Notes: generated by a model not told the origin, from the sequence alone. A stretch of 8,490 nucleotides of DNA from Enterovibrio sp042096095 (GCA_042096095.1 JBELME010000182.1:1-8490); one strand, 5' to 3'; shown: positions 1 to 6,288, counted from the stretch's first letter. Made by a program: numbers and translations.

Positions 1-91
1 AAGTACGAGTGCCCACACAGATTGTATAGGTCAAATTGTTAAAGAACGTTGACTTGGTCACTGGCTTAACTCGCCGTGTTCCGTATCGATG
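1..91 (-). other. rRNA operon leader, partial (16S gene lies beyond the left edge)
   Basis: Read on the minus strand, this stretch resembles the conserved leader just upstream of 16S rRNA in enterobacteria and vibrios. It has a boxA-like element GTTCTTTAACA at 37-47, followed by CAATCTGTGTGGGCAC near 11-25. boxA loads the Nus antitermination complex on rRNA transcripts. The mature 16S 5' end is not reached; in E. coli it lies well over 100 nt downstream of this motif. The identification rests on recalled leader similarity plus the rrn-type promoter immediately upstream. Confidence 0.8.
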
Positions 92-143
92 GGGCGCAGT
101 ATAGGGACTTCAGAAAATGGCGCAAGTGGTTTTTTGAAAAAAA
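91..143 (-). promoter_or_regulatory. rRNA operon promoter with GC-rich discriminator and A/T-rich upstream element
   Basis: On the minus strand there is a -35 TTGCGC (120-125), a 16-nt spacer and a -10 TATACT (98-103). A GC-rich discriminator GCGCCCC (91-97) follows, the hallmark of stringently controlled rRNA promoters. Runs of T and A at about 128-143 sit just upstream of the -35 box, as an UP element would. The start point would be near 90-91. A TTGACT at 157-162 has no matching -10 and was not called as a second promoter. Confidence 0.8.
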
Positions 144-432
144 TCACACTTTCGCAGTCAAATGTTCACAAAACACCCAAAAAGCACGTTTTTGATTAAA
201 AAACACACAGTGATACATACGATCTTTATAGATCCGGATCTAAAAAAATAATCATTACTTCAATCAGGTTTCGTTTAAATGACGAGTTTGTGACCAGAAG
301 AGTATTGAGTAAAGCACAGTTCGCGGGTTCTGCACGGAAATATTTTTGAGACAGATGCCTTTCAACGTCAGTAAAAATACGGATCTTCGATATTTCGTTC
401 GAAAAACACTCAATAACCTTTTCTTTATATAG
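144..432. other. intergenic DNA between the groESL terminator and the rRNA promoter
   Basis: No open reading frame with a plausible start and ribosome binding site was seen on either strand. The stretch is A/T-rich. Its only clear structure is a perfect 14-bp palindrome, TAGATCCGGATCTA (229-242), beside another GATC at 221-224, so three GATC sites fall within about 20 bp. Additional upstream rRNA promoters could be hidden here, but none was convincing by eye. Confidence 0.5.
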
Positions 433-457
433 AAAAAAGCCCGCTTTCGCGGGCTTT
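433..457 (-). terminator. rho-independent terminator of the groESL operon, displaced by the intron
   Basis: On the minus strand, AAAGCCCGC (449-457), a GAAA loop (445-448) and GCGGGCTTT form a stem with a six-T run ending at 433. It is a textbook intrinsic terminator. It lies about 27 nt downstream of the 3' splice site, so in spliced RNA or an intronless ancestor it would follow the groEL stop codon closely. It also insulates the rRNA promoter downstream from groEL transcription. Confidence 0.92.
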
Positions 458-484
458 CTCTATTTTTAGCTCAAACGGGATGAT
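458..484 (-). other. 3' exon of the groEL transcript
   Basis: The minus strand reads ATCATCCCGTTTG directly after the predicted intron 3' end. Joined to the 5' exon ending GGCATGATGTA, it gives ATG-ATG-TAA-TC, restoring a TAA stop. This stretch is therefore the last base of the original groEL stop codon plus the short untranslated tail before the terminator. Confidence 0.85.
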
Positions 485-559
485 GTCGGGTAGCAGCGAC
501 ACATTACTGTGTCACCGCCCCCTAAGAACCGTACGTGCGAGTTTCCCCGCATACGGCTC
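485..559 (-). ncRNA. group II intron domains V and VI (catalytic core and branch-point helix)
   Basis: Domain V is a 34-nt hairpin at 526-559. It starts GAGCCGUAUGCGGG, has a GAAA loop, and ends CGUACGGUUC, with the conserved AGC triad near its 5' end. Domain VI (488-522) is a long stem: GGG pairs with CCC at the base, and twelve more pairs, some G-U, lead to a GUAA loop. One unpaired A at 491 interrupts the 3' strand. That bulged A is the expected lariat nucleophile and is 7 nt from the intron end at 485, the usual spacing. This supports 485 over the alternative AT end at 483. Confidence 0.95.
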
Positions 560-618
560 AAGCCCTTATAAGTTCTTCCTAGAGGGAGAACCAGCAACTA
601 AGAGGTAAAGACTTTCAC

Positions 619-729
619 CTAATTATTCTTTTTTGCCTTCCTGTGGGCTCTTAAATTAAAAGCACAAAGGACAAAGACAACTGAGAAAAATAGAAACAAT
701 CCCAGTATCGCTATCAAAGGCTGACTCAT
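619..729 (-). CDS. possible small membrane protein carried in the intron, 36 aa
   Basis: The reading frame starts MSQPLIAILG and ends in a basic tail, RAHRKAKKNN. Residues about 4-24 are almost entirely hydrophobic, enough for one transmembrane helix; the positive tail predicts the C-terminus in the cytoplasm. A strong ribosome binding site, GGGAGG (736-741), sits 6 nt before the ATG, which is the best support for translation. It lies inside the intron between the RT gene and domain V, on the same strand, where such introns normally have little sequence. I do not recognise the family. One hydrophobic helix with a basic tail would fit a small membrane protein or a type I toxin-like peptide, but nothing here shows toxicity or an antisense RNA. 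Confidence 0.5.
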   Translation of the reverse strand: MSQPLIAILGLFLFFSVVFVLCAFNLRAHRKAKKNN

Positions 730-833
730 TAGGTGCCTCCCTACAGACAAGACTAGTAAATTAGCTCGTTCTGACTACTAGTTAAATATCAAGCCTCTAT
801 ATAAAAGGATATACAACTAACAATTCTGAGGTT

Positions 834-857
834 GCAGAGCCGCCGAAGCGGCTCTGC
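834..857 (-). other. UUCG-capped 10-bp hairpin between the two intron small frames
   Basis: Perfect arms GCAGAGCCGC and GCGGCTCTGC enclose TTCG on the minus strand. C-UUCG-G is an exceptionally stable RNA tetraloop. No T-run follows on the minus strand (AACCTCAG), so it is not a standard terminator. It could protect an RNA 3' end, attenuate transcription, or be a structural element of intron domain IV. It begins 5 nt after the stop codon of the upstream small frame. Confidence 0.7.
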
Positions 858-862
858 GGGTT

Positions 863-964
863 TCACAGATACCCTAACTGGTGGAAGATTGTTATTGCTG
901 TTGTAGCAACCCCAAGAATCTTCGCCAAATCAATGTGAACTGTGATTTTCAGATCGTATTTCAT
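863..964 (-). CDS. possible small protein carried in the intron, 33 aa
   Basis: The frame starts MKYDLKITVHIDLAKILGVA and ends IFHQLGYL. The N-terminal third alternates charged and hydrophobic residues; residues about 14-33 are hydrophobic with few charges, so an amphipathic or membrane-associated helix is possible. The only ribosome binding site candidate is a modest AAGG about 9-10 nt before the ATG. A TTG 11 codons upstream in the same frame could extend it to 44 aa. The UUCG hairpin follows the stop directly. The family is not recognised and the frame could be chance; its position beside another small frame in extra intron sequence is the main reason to list it. Confidence 0.3.
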   Translation of the reverse strand: MKYDLKITVHIDLAKILGVATTAITIFHQLGYL

Positions 965-1356
965 GGCATTAGCCTTAAATAAGACCTGGGCGCCCAAGCT
1001 TTAAACTTGGCATTTATATCCCGCCCGAGCCTAGGCGGTTTAGTAAGACCTATCTAGAATGGTCGTACTAGTCAGATAGAAGTTTGTTTTGTTCTGCTAA
1101 CCGATACTGTGTGATTTTACTGCTCACAGCATGCAGCGGACAAAGTTTTGCGTGATTTGTGCACGGCACAGTTGCCAAGACAACTGCGGCTAACAGTTCG
1201 ACACTGCTGGGTCATCGTGGCCCATTTAAGGTGCACCACGTTCACCCGGTTAGCTCCCTCAATAAACCTTACCCTTAAGCCACTCTAACTAAGTGACAGT
1301 GAGCTTGTTAGGCTCAACCTCATTATATCCAACTTTTCCATATAACATACAAAAGA
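965..1356 (-). other. non-coding intron domain IV sequence with several hairpins
   Basis: No supported gene was found in this 392-nt stretch. Inverted repeats include CCAAG/CTTGG (994-1010), CCGCC/GGCGG (1021-1038), CTATCT/AGATAG (1050-1079) and CAGTTG/CAACTG (1169-1186). The 8-mer TAAGACCT (plus strand) occurs at 980-987 and 1044-1051, flanking the first two hairpins. The three hairpins nearest the 33-codon frame would form a structured leader for it. In related introns the RT gene usually ends much closer to domain V, so most of this sequence is extra. Confidence 0.5.
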
Positions 1357-3015
1357 TTAGACATTGTTGTGTAGTTGCTTATGACAGTTAACATGCAGCA
1401 TCATCAGATTCGAGTTGTTGTCAGTGCCACCATCAACTCTCCGAACGACATGGTGAATATCCCACTCGTCTTCTGAGCAAAAAGCTTGCTGACACACAGC
1501 GCACTTGAAATCTTGCATTTCGACAATCTTCCAGAGCTTCAAGTTACCCGCTAAAGACTTTTTAAGCCTCTGCATCTTCAGACGCTCAAAGTACTGCTCG
1601 TCTTCAGGAAGATAACAATTCGCTGCCGCTCGAATCTTGATGTGCTTATCGATGTTCGTCCTCGCTGCGCTTAACAAGCGATAACTCCCATCTTCCCCTT
1701 TTGGTTTTGGTGCACTAAATACCCAATGCCTATCACCTACTGTCTTAAAGTATTTATCTTTAATCCAGCGTTTTCGGCGATTAGCGTGGATACGCTTGCA
1801 CCAACGCCAGAGCATTTTCCAGATCCTGTAATCCACATATTTGAATGTCTCACTAGAACAAATCCAACGATGGTAGTTGCACCATCCTTTGATCATCGGA
1901 TTCAGCTTCGCTATGACAGCTTTTGCAGGAACCGTTTTGTTCTGATTGAGAAAGTCTCGTATGCCCTTCAAGAATGTACTAACGTTTTTCTTCGACGGCT
2001 TGATGAGCATCTTACCGTTGTATTTCCGTACATTCTGTCCGAGAAAGTCGAACCCGCTTTCAATATGCGTTATGAGCGTCTTTTCCTCAGAGAGTGACAA
2101 ACCTCGCTCGGCCATAAAGGCTTCAACAACAGGTAGCACCTCAGACTCCAGTAGCTCTTTCGATATACCAGTAATGATGAAGTCATCAGCATATCTCACA
2201 TAGTTGACCTTGGTTTTGTAACTCGCCTTCGTATTCTTCTTCCCGAAGTGGGTTTCTAATACTGTTTCAAGTCCATCCAACGCCATATTCGCCAGTACCG
2301 GAGAGATAATTCCTCCTTGTGGTGTTCCTGACGAAGTTGGGTTCCAACTCCCTGATTCCATAAAACCAGACTTTAGCCATTTTCTGAGAATTGCCTTATC
2401 CAATGGAATGTTGGCGATTAACCATTCGTGGCTAATAAAATCAAAACACCCTTTGATATCCCCCTCCAATACCCATTGAGCACTGGCCTTACGACTGAGG
2501 TTTACGAAACATTGTTCGATAGCGTCAGCGCAAGAACGATGGGGGCGAAAGCCATAGCTGTTTCTATCTGCTTTGGTTTCCGACACGGGCTCAAGAGCCA
2601 ATAAGTAGAGAGCTTGCATTGCTCTATCTTTCATTGTCGGAATACCTAGCGGACGTTTCTTGCCGTTGGCTTTAGGGATATAGATACGCCTTAGCGGTTT
2701 AGGCTGATAGCCTTTACGCGTAAGCGTTTCTATGGCATCCCATTTCAAAAAAGGTGTGTTCCAGATCTCTCTATCCACACCCGGCGTTTTCTTTCCACGG
2801 TTCTCTGTTACTCTTCGAACCGCTAATGCTCTAGCGGAAAAGGAGCGCACAAGCATACGTTGTAGCTTCTTAACCTGTCGCCAGTTACCCTTTTTCGTTG
2901 CTTTCGCAATTCGCACTTGTAGCTTCTTCACCCGTTGATGGCATAGCTCCCAATTGATGGTGTGCCAGCTTTCATTCGAGTGTGAGAACGCAGGTAGACG
3001 TTGTGTCGTACTCAT
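1357..3015 (-). CDS. ltrA: group II intron reverse transcriptase/maturase with HNH endonuclease domain
   Basis: This 552-aa protein binds its own intron RNA, aids splicing, nicks the target DNA and reverse-transcribes the inserted intron. Visible parts in order: an N-terminal RT0-like region rich in KLQ and basic residues (about 20-60), palm motif GDIKGCFD (185-192), GTPQGG (230-235), catalytic YADD (275-278), a maturase domain X with GWCNYHR (377-383), and a C-terminal HNH domain with CAVC (505-508), DIHH and a final C-H plus H near 544-549. The frame stays open 57 codons upstream to 3186. I chose the ATG at 3015 because GAGG lies 8 nt before it, and the sequence from there starts like RT0, whereas the upstream part is intron RNA structure. 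All key residues are present, so the protein appears functional. The symbol follows common usage for this family. Confidence 0.95.
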   Translation of the reverse strand: MSTTQRLPAFSHSNESWHTINWELCHQRVKKLQVRIAKATKKGNWRQVKKLQRMLVRSFSARALAVRRVTENRGKKTPGVDREIWNTPFLKWDAIETLTRKGYQPKPLRRIYIPKANGKKRPLGIPTMKDRAMQALYLLALEPVSETKADRNSYGFRPHRSCADAIEQCFVNLSRKASAQWVLEGDIKGCFDFISHEWLIANIPLDKAILRKWLKSGFMESGSWNPTSSGTPQGGIISPVLANMALDGLETVLETHFGKKNTKASYKTKVNYVRYADDFIITGISKELLESEVLPVVEAFMAERGLSLSEEKTLITHIESGFDFLGQNVRKYNGKMLIKPSKKNVSTFLKGIRDFLNQNKTVPAKAVIAKLNPMIKGWCNYHRWICSSETFKYVDYRIWKMLWRWCKRIHANRRKRWIKDKYFKTVGDRHWVFSAPKPKGEDGSYRLLSAARTNIDKHIKIRAAANCYLPEDEQYFERLKMQRLKKSLAGNLKLWKIVEMQDFKCAVCQQAFCSEDEWDIHHVVRRVDGGTDNNSNLMMLHVNCHKQLHNNV

Positions 3016-3063
3016 CTTGCTTTCCTCAAGGTTATCGCCCCTCTGAGGAATGAAGACAGATCT

Positions 3064-3097
3064 CCCCAAAGGGTGATATTTCTTCACCCTTTTGGGG
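3064..3097 (-). other. hairpin about 50 nt upstream of the RT start codon
   Basis: CCCCAAAAGGGTGA pairs with TCACCCTTTGGGG around a short A/T-rich loop, leaving one extra A in the first arm. It lies in the expected position of the start of domain IV, where maturases bind their intron RNA near their own ribosome binding site. It may therefore act both as a protein-binding site and as a translational control element. The structure is plain; the role is inferred. Confidence 0.6.
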
Positions 3098-4038
3098 ACG
3101 GTATCGACCAACGAACTATATTCGCCAGTCAGCCTGTTTGGCTTTACAAGCCGTGTTGCGATTAAAGACCAAATGGAAGTCTGCACGCTTTCGCGTTAAG
3201 GCAAAGTCTGAACCTCTATCTCAACCATTACAGTTGAGCATTCGCTTTTTCCATCGTTCCTTTACCCACTAATCCAACAGCATTCCTTGCGGTTTGCCTG
3301 CCACTGAGGCGGAAAAATGGGCTTACCAAGTTCCTGTAAATGTACAAATGATTACTTAGGTTCTGTCTATTCAACGGTGGCACAACAGTAGCGTCCTCTC
3401 AGATGTAAAAAGAGAAACTTGTCCACATACCTTTTTGGTCAGAGCGTGTCAAAGACGTTTCGCTCATTGCGGCTGACGTTGTTTATCAACAGTTCACTTA
3501 CGTTAACCTTATAATCGAGCCTAGCCCCTCAACCGATTGTCTTTATCGATATCTACTGATCTTCTCACGAAGTTTCAGCACCTTTTCAGGGGGTACATTG
3601 TCAGGGAGCTTCGCACGCATCCGTTACCAGAAACGCACTACCCTTAGGCTACTACTTGCTACAAAGTAGGTCTTATCAAACCAAACTGATGTTGGAAGTA
3701 AGACAATACAGTTACAAGCTTGAGTCACACTGACTGTGAAAGCGTTCTTCTTGTCTTGGGGACGAACTAAATCGAACCTCTTTGAAAGAAGCCATGCTTT
3801 GTTTTGGTGGAATGAAAGTTCTGGGGTATTACCCCAGAACTTAGGTGGTTCAGAGAGTGGTGTTAGCCACTCTCTTTCTCCTTATCATGCGGTTTCCCGC
3901 GGTAGGTAGTTTGTCGAGGAACTCTGGGCAGAGCGCTGTTTTTACATCCTCGCAGACAGCTAGAGTGGTTATATCTCAGGACATTTCCACTCACCTTGGC
4001 ACAAAGCCAAGGAACAGTCAGTACGACGCTTGTCGCAC
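3098..4038 (-). ncRNA. group II intron ribozyme 5' half (domains I to III)
   Basis: From the 5' end GTGCGACA at 4038, a chain of strong hairpins follows: CCTTGGC/GCCAAGG (3994-4012), AGAGAGTGG/CCACTCTCT (3852-3875), an 11-bp stem AAGTTCTGGGG/CCCCAGAACTT (3816-3842), and later CTCAACC/GGTTGAG (3220-3238). A stretch GGAACTTGGTAAGCCC near 3315-3330 resembles the conserved 3' part of domain I. EBS1 is at 3402-3407 in a hairpin loop. No supported protein gene lies in this 0.9 kb. The distance from the 5' end to EBS1 (about 630 nt) is longer than I would expect, so domain I probably has extended arms or an insertion around 3620-3800. Individual domain limits were not folded computationally. Confidence 0.8.
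3402..3407 (-). other. EBS1, exon-binding site of the group II intron
   Basis: The minus strand reads TACATC, exactly complementary to the last six bases of the 5' exon, GATGTA (4039-4044), which form IBS1. It lies in an 11-nt loop closed by TTTCTC pairing with GAGAGG, as expected for the EBS1 loop of domain ID. A possible EBS2, GCCGC at 3469-3473, would pair with GCGGC two bases upstream of IBS1; that second pairing is less secure because its local structure is unclear. Confidence 0.75.
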
Positions 4039-5675
4039 TACATCATGCCGCCCATGCCACCCATACCGCCCATATCAGGCATTGCTGGGCCATCTTGCTT
4101 AGGCAGCTCAGTCACCATTGCTTCAGTGGTGATCATCAGGCCAGCTACAGATGCTGCAAATTGCAGAGCTGAACGAGTTACCTTAGTTGGATCCAAGATA
4201 CCCATATCAATCATGTCGCCATATTCGCCAGTTGCTGCGTTGTAACCGTAGCTACCTTCGCCAGCTTTAACGTTGTTAGCAACAACTGAGTCTTCGTCAC
4301 CTGCGTTCAACGCGATTTGACGAATAGGTGCTTCCATCGCACGAAGTGCTACACGGATACCTACGTTTTGTTCTTCGTTGTCACCTTGAAGGTCAACAAC
4401 TTTGCTCGCTGCGCGAATAAGTGCAACACCACCACCAGCAACCACGCCTTCTTCAACAGCAGCACGTGTTGCGTGCAGTGCATCTTCAACGCGGTCTTTC
4501 TTCTCTTTCATTTCAACTTCGGTTGCTGCGCCAACTTTGATCACTGCAACGCCGCCTGCCAATTTAGCAACACGCTCTTGCAGTTTCTCTTTGTCGTAGT
4601 CAGACGTTGCATCTTCGATTTGCTGACGGATTTGAGAAACACGGCCTTGGATAGACACTTCATCACCTGCACCATCAATGATAGTGGTGGTTTCTTTAGT
4701 GATAGTGATGCGCTTCGCTTGACCTAGGTCTTCTAGCGTCACTTTCTCTAGTTCCATACCGATTTCTTCAGAAATCACAGTACCAGCGGTCAATGTTGCG
4801 ATGTCTTGCAGCATTGCTTTACGACGGTCACCAAAACCAGGTGCTTTAACAGCAGCCACTTTCACGATACCGCGCATGTTGTTCACAACCAATGTTGCTA
4901 GTGCTTCACCTTCTACATCTTCAGCAATGATCAGAAGAGGACGAGAAGATTTCGCGACTGCTTCTAGCGTAGGTAGCAGTTCGCGGATGTTTGATACTTT
5001 CTTATCAACCAAAAGGATGAATGGGCTATCGAGATCAACAGAACCCGACTCTTGGTTGTTGATGAAGTAAGGAGACAGGTAACCGCGGTCAAACTGCATA
5101 CCTTCTACTACATCAAGTTCATCTTGTAGTGATTGACCTTCTTCAACAGTAATAACACCGTCACGGCCCACTTTTTCCATTGCTTCTGCAATCAAAGTAC
5201 CAACAGTCTCATCAGAGTTAGCTGAGATAGTACCTACTTGAGCGATAGCTTTAGTGTCTGCACATGGAACAGACAACGCTTTCAGTTCTTCAACCGCAGC
5301 AACAACTGCTTTGTCGATGCCGCGCTTCAGATCCATTGGGTTCATGCCAGCAGCAACAGCTTTCAAACCTTCAGCGATGATGGCTTGAGCAAGAACAGTT
5401 GCAGTCGTTGTACCGTCACCCGCAGCATCGTTAGCTTGAGAAGCAACTTCTTTCACCATTTGTGCGCCCATGTTCTGGAATTTGTCTTCCAGCTCAATTT
5501 CACGCGCGACAGATACGCCATCTTTAGTGATGACTGGTGCACCGAACGATTTGTCCAGAACCACGTTACGGCCTTTAGGACCTAGGGTTACTTTTACTGC
5601 GTTTGCTAGAACGTTTACGCCTTCTAGCATTTTAGTGCGTGCATCATTGCCAAATTTAACGTCTTTAGCTGCCAT
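4038..5675 (-). CDS. groEL: chaperonin GroEL (Hsp60), 545 aa, stop codon split by an intron
   Basis: GroEL forms the cytosolic 14-mer barrel that folds proteins in an ATP-driven cycle with GroES. The sequence is near-identical to the family throughout: KDGVSV with Asp52, the ATP-site GDGTTTATVL near residue 86, GMQFDRGYLSPYF, the GVAVIKVGA stretch, VEDALHATRAA with the catalytic Asp near 398, the GVVAGGG motif, and the GGM-repeat tail ending MM. Length matches the usual 545-548. The start has a purine-rich binding site (AGGAAGAG) just upstream, and the gene follows groES by 45 nt. The visible stop is TAG, whose G is the first base of the group II intron; splicing would yield TAA. The protein is identical either way. 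The sequence resembles the main Vibrio GroEL rather than a divergent second copy. Confidence 0.99.
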   Translation of the reverse strand: MAAKDVKFGNDARTKMLEGVNVLANAVKVTLGPKGRNVVLDKSFGAPVITKDGVSVAREIELEDKFQNMGAQMVKEVASQANDAAGDGTTTATVLAQAIIAEGLKAVAAGMNPMDLKRGIDKAVVAAVEELKALSVPCADTKAIAQVGTISANSDETVGTLIAEAMEKVGRDGVITVEEGQSLQDELDVVEGMQFDRGYLSPYFINNQESGSVDLDSPFILLVDKKVSNIRELLPTLEAVAKSSRPLLIIAEDVEGEALATLVVNNMRGIVKVAAVKAPGFGDRRKAMLQDIATLTAGTVISEEIGMELEKVTLEDLGQAKRITITKETTTIIDGAGDEVSIQGRVSQIRQQIEDATSDYDKEKLQERVAKLAGGVAVIKVGAATEVEMKEKKDRVEDALHATRAAVEEGVVAGGGVALIRAASKVVDLQGDNEEQNVGIRVALRAMEAPIRQIALNAGDEDSVVANNVKAGEGSYGYNAATGEYGDMIDMGILDPTKVTRSALQFAASVAGLMITTEAMVTELPKQDGPAMPDMGGMGGMGGMM

Positions 5676-5720
5676 TTCTCTCTTCCTTTTTAAATCTGTT
5701 CTTCAGTGATGAAATAGTAA

Positions 5721-6011
5721 TTACTCAACGATAGCCATGATGTCATTTTCAGACAGGATCAAGACTTCTTTACCGTCAATTTTCTCCGTCTTTGTGCCAT
5801 AGCCTTCAGAGAAAATAACAGTGTCGCCAACTTTAACGTCCAGTGCTTGTACAGTACCGTTCTCAAGAATACGGCCTTTACCTACCGCAAGAACAACGCC
5901 GCGAGTCGATTTCTCAGCTGCAGAACCAGTTAAAACAATGCCACCAGCAGATTTTGATTCAACTTCTTGGCGTTCAACGATTACTCGATCATGTAGTGGA
6001 CGAATGTTCAT
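5721..6011 (-). CDS. groES: co-chaperonin GroES (Hsp10), 96 aa
   Basis: GroES is the heptameric lid of the GroEL folding chamber. The protein begins MNIRPLHDRVIVERQE, carries the mobile loop around residues 17-32 with the hydrophobic GGIVLTG segment that contacts GroEL, and ends SENDIMAIVE. It has the usual length of 96-97 aa. AGGAG (6019-6023) sits 7 nt before the ATG. It is the first gene of the operon, with groEL 45 nt downstream on the same strand, and lies behind the heat-shock promoter. Confidence 0.99.
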   Translation of the reverse strand: MNIRPLHDRVIVERQEVESKSAGGIVLTGSAAEKSTRGVVLAVGKGRILENGTVQALDVKVGDTVIFSEGYGTKTEKIDGKEVLILSENDIMAIVE

Positions 6012-6095
6012 TGGTCGTCTCCTGAATTTGTGTAGTGATCCATAGGGGAAATAAAATAGGAAACGACAGCGCGTGTTGTTTCCAAAGTACCTCTT

Positions 6096-6128
6096 AAGTG
6101 GGGATGGGTTATCTCAATCCCAAGGGGG
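6096..6128 (-). promoter_or_regulatory. sigma-32 heat-shock promoter of groESL
   Basis: On the minus strand CCCCCTTGGG (6119-6128) matches the E. coli groE -35 region CCCCCTTGAA, and CCCATCCCCACTT (6096-6108) matches its -10 region CCATCCCCATTT. The gap between CTTGGG and CCCCAC is 15 nt, within the accepted sigma-32 range. Transcription would start about 80 nt before the groES ATG. No CIRCE inverted repeat was seen, consistent with gammaproteobacterial control. Because no terminator was found before 433-457, this promoter should also transcribe the intron. Confidence 0.85.
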
Positions 6129-6205
6129 ATATTGCAAATTTTTTCCGTTTTTTTGCCTAATACCTTTTGCGGCATCACATTCTATCGATTAGGGTAGCCC
6201 TGCCT

Positions 6206-6234
6206 TTGACGTAAGAAGGTGGAACAACTCTTTA
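6206..6234 (+). promoter_or_regulatory. possible sigma-70 promoter for the MATE gene
   Basis: TTGACG (6206-6211) is followed after 17 nt by TCTTTA (6229-6234). The -35 box is good and the -10 box is poor. It lies 55 nt before the MATE start codon on the same strand and is the best candidate in this divergent intergenic region. Confidence 0.3.
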
Positions 6235-6288
6235 TCGACATTCCCGCTTTTCTTCCTAAATAGAGAGAAGCAACTATCCGAGAGCGGT

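Larger units (their letters stand above)
485..4038 (-). mobile_element. complete group II intron inserted in the groEL stop codon
   Basis: The intron begins with GTGCGACA (4038 downward), matching the group II 5' consensus GUGYG, and ends ...CCCGAC at 485. It contains a ribozyme 5' half, a reverse transcriptase gene, domain V and domain VI. The insertion splits the groEL stop codon after TA: the first intron base makes TAG, and splicing makes TAA. The RT type, with a C-terminal HNH domain, suggests a IIB, chloroplast-like lineage (recalled family knowledge). At 3554 nt it is larger than the common 2-3 kb; about 800 nt between the RT gene and domain V and a long region before EBS1 account for the excess. 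YADD, HNH, domain V and the branch-point A are intact, so it may be active. A groEL stop-codon intron is known in Azotobacter; relationship to this one is untested. Confidence 0.95.

Noticed and set aside
229..242. GATC cluster and palindrome that might suggest a replication origin fragment
   Set aside because: No DnaA boxes or AT-rich unwinding element were recognised, and the position upstream of an rrn promoter explains the A/T-rich context.
1123..1192. Plus-strand 20-aa cysteine-containing frame near 1130
   Set aside because: Too short, no ribosome binding site, and antisense to the intron.
1188..1314. An attC-like dyad: GGCTAACA...CACTG and CAGTG...TTGTTAGGC about 125 nt apart, resembling an integron cassette recombination site
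   Set aside because: The first core, GGCTAAC, does not fit RYYYAAC, the inner arms do not pair in register, and no cassette gene is bounded by it. It is most likely chance similarity within domain IV.
3016..3186. A 57-codon N-terminal extension of the RT frame
   Set aside because: It has no good ribosome binding site at its first ATG and overlaps the domain IV hairpin at 3064-3097. The ATG at 3015 has GAGG at proper spacing and starts the normal family N-terminus.
3600..3650. A second possible intron 5' end, GTGCGAAGC or GTGCGTTTC, suggesting a nested intron
   Set aside because: Only one domain V was found, and the 4038 boundary is confirmed by stop-codon restoration and IBS1-EBS1 pairing.
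1044..3674. Complementary 9-mers between domain I (AGGTCTTA on the plus strand near 3667) and domain IV (980, 1044), possibly a long-range pairing
   Set aside because: Matches of this length are expected by chance many times in a 3.5-kb RNA.
3712..3795. A 27-codon minus-strand frame starting MASFKEVRFS inside domain I
   Set aside because: There is no ribosome binding site and no hydrophobic or domain-like pattern, and it lies where ribozyme structure is expected.
3845..4245. Plus-strand open frames across the intron 5' end and the groEL 3' end
   Set aside because: They are antisense shadows of groEL and ribozyme sequence with no ribosome binding site or recognisable domain.
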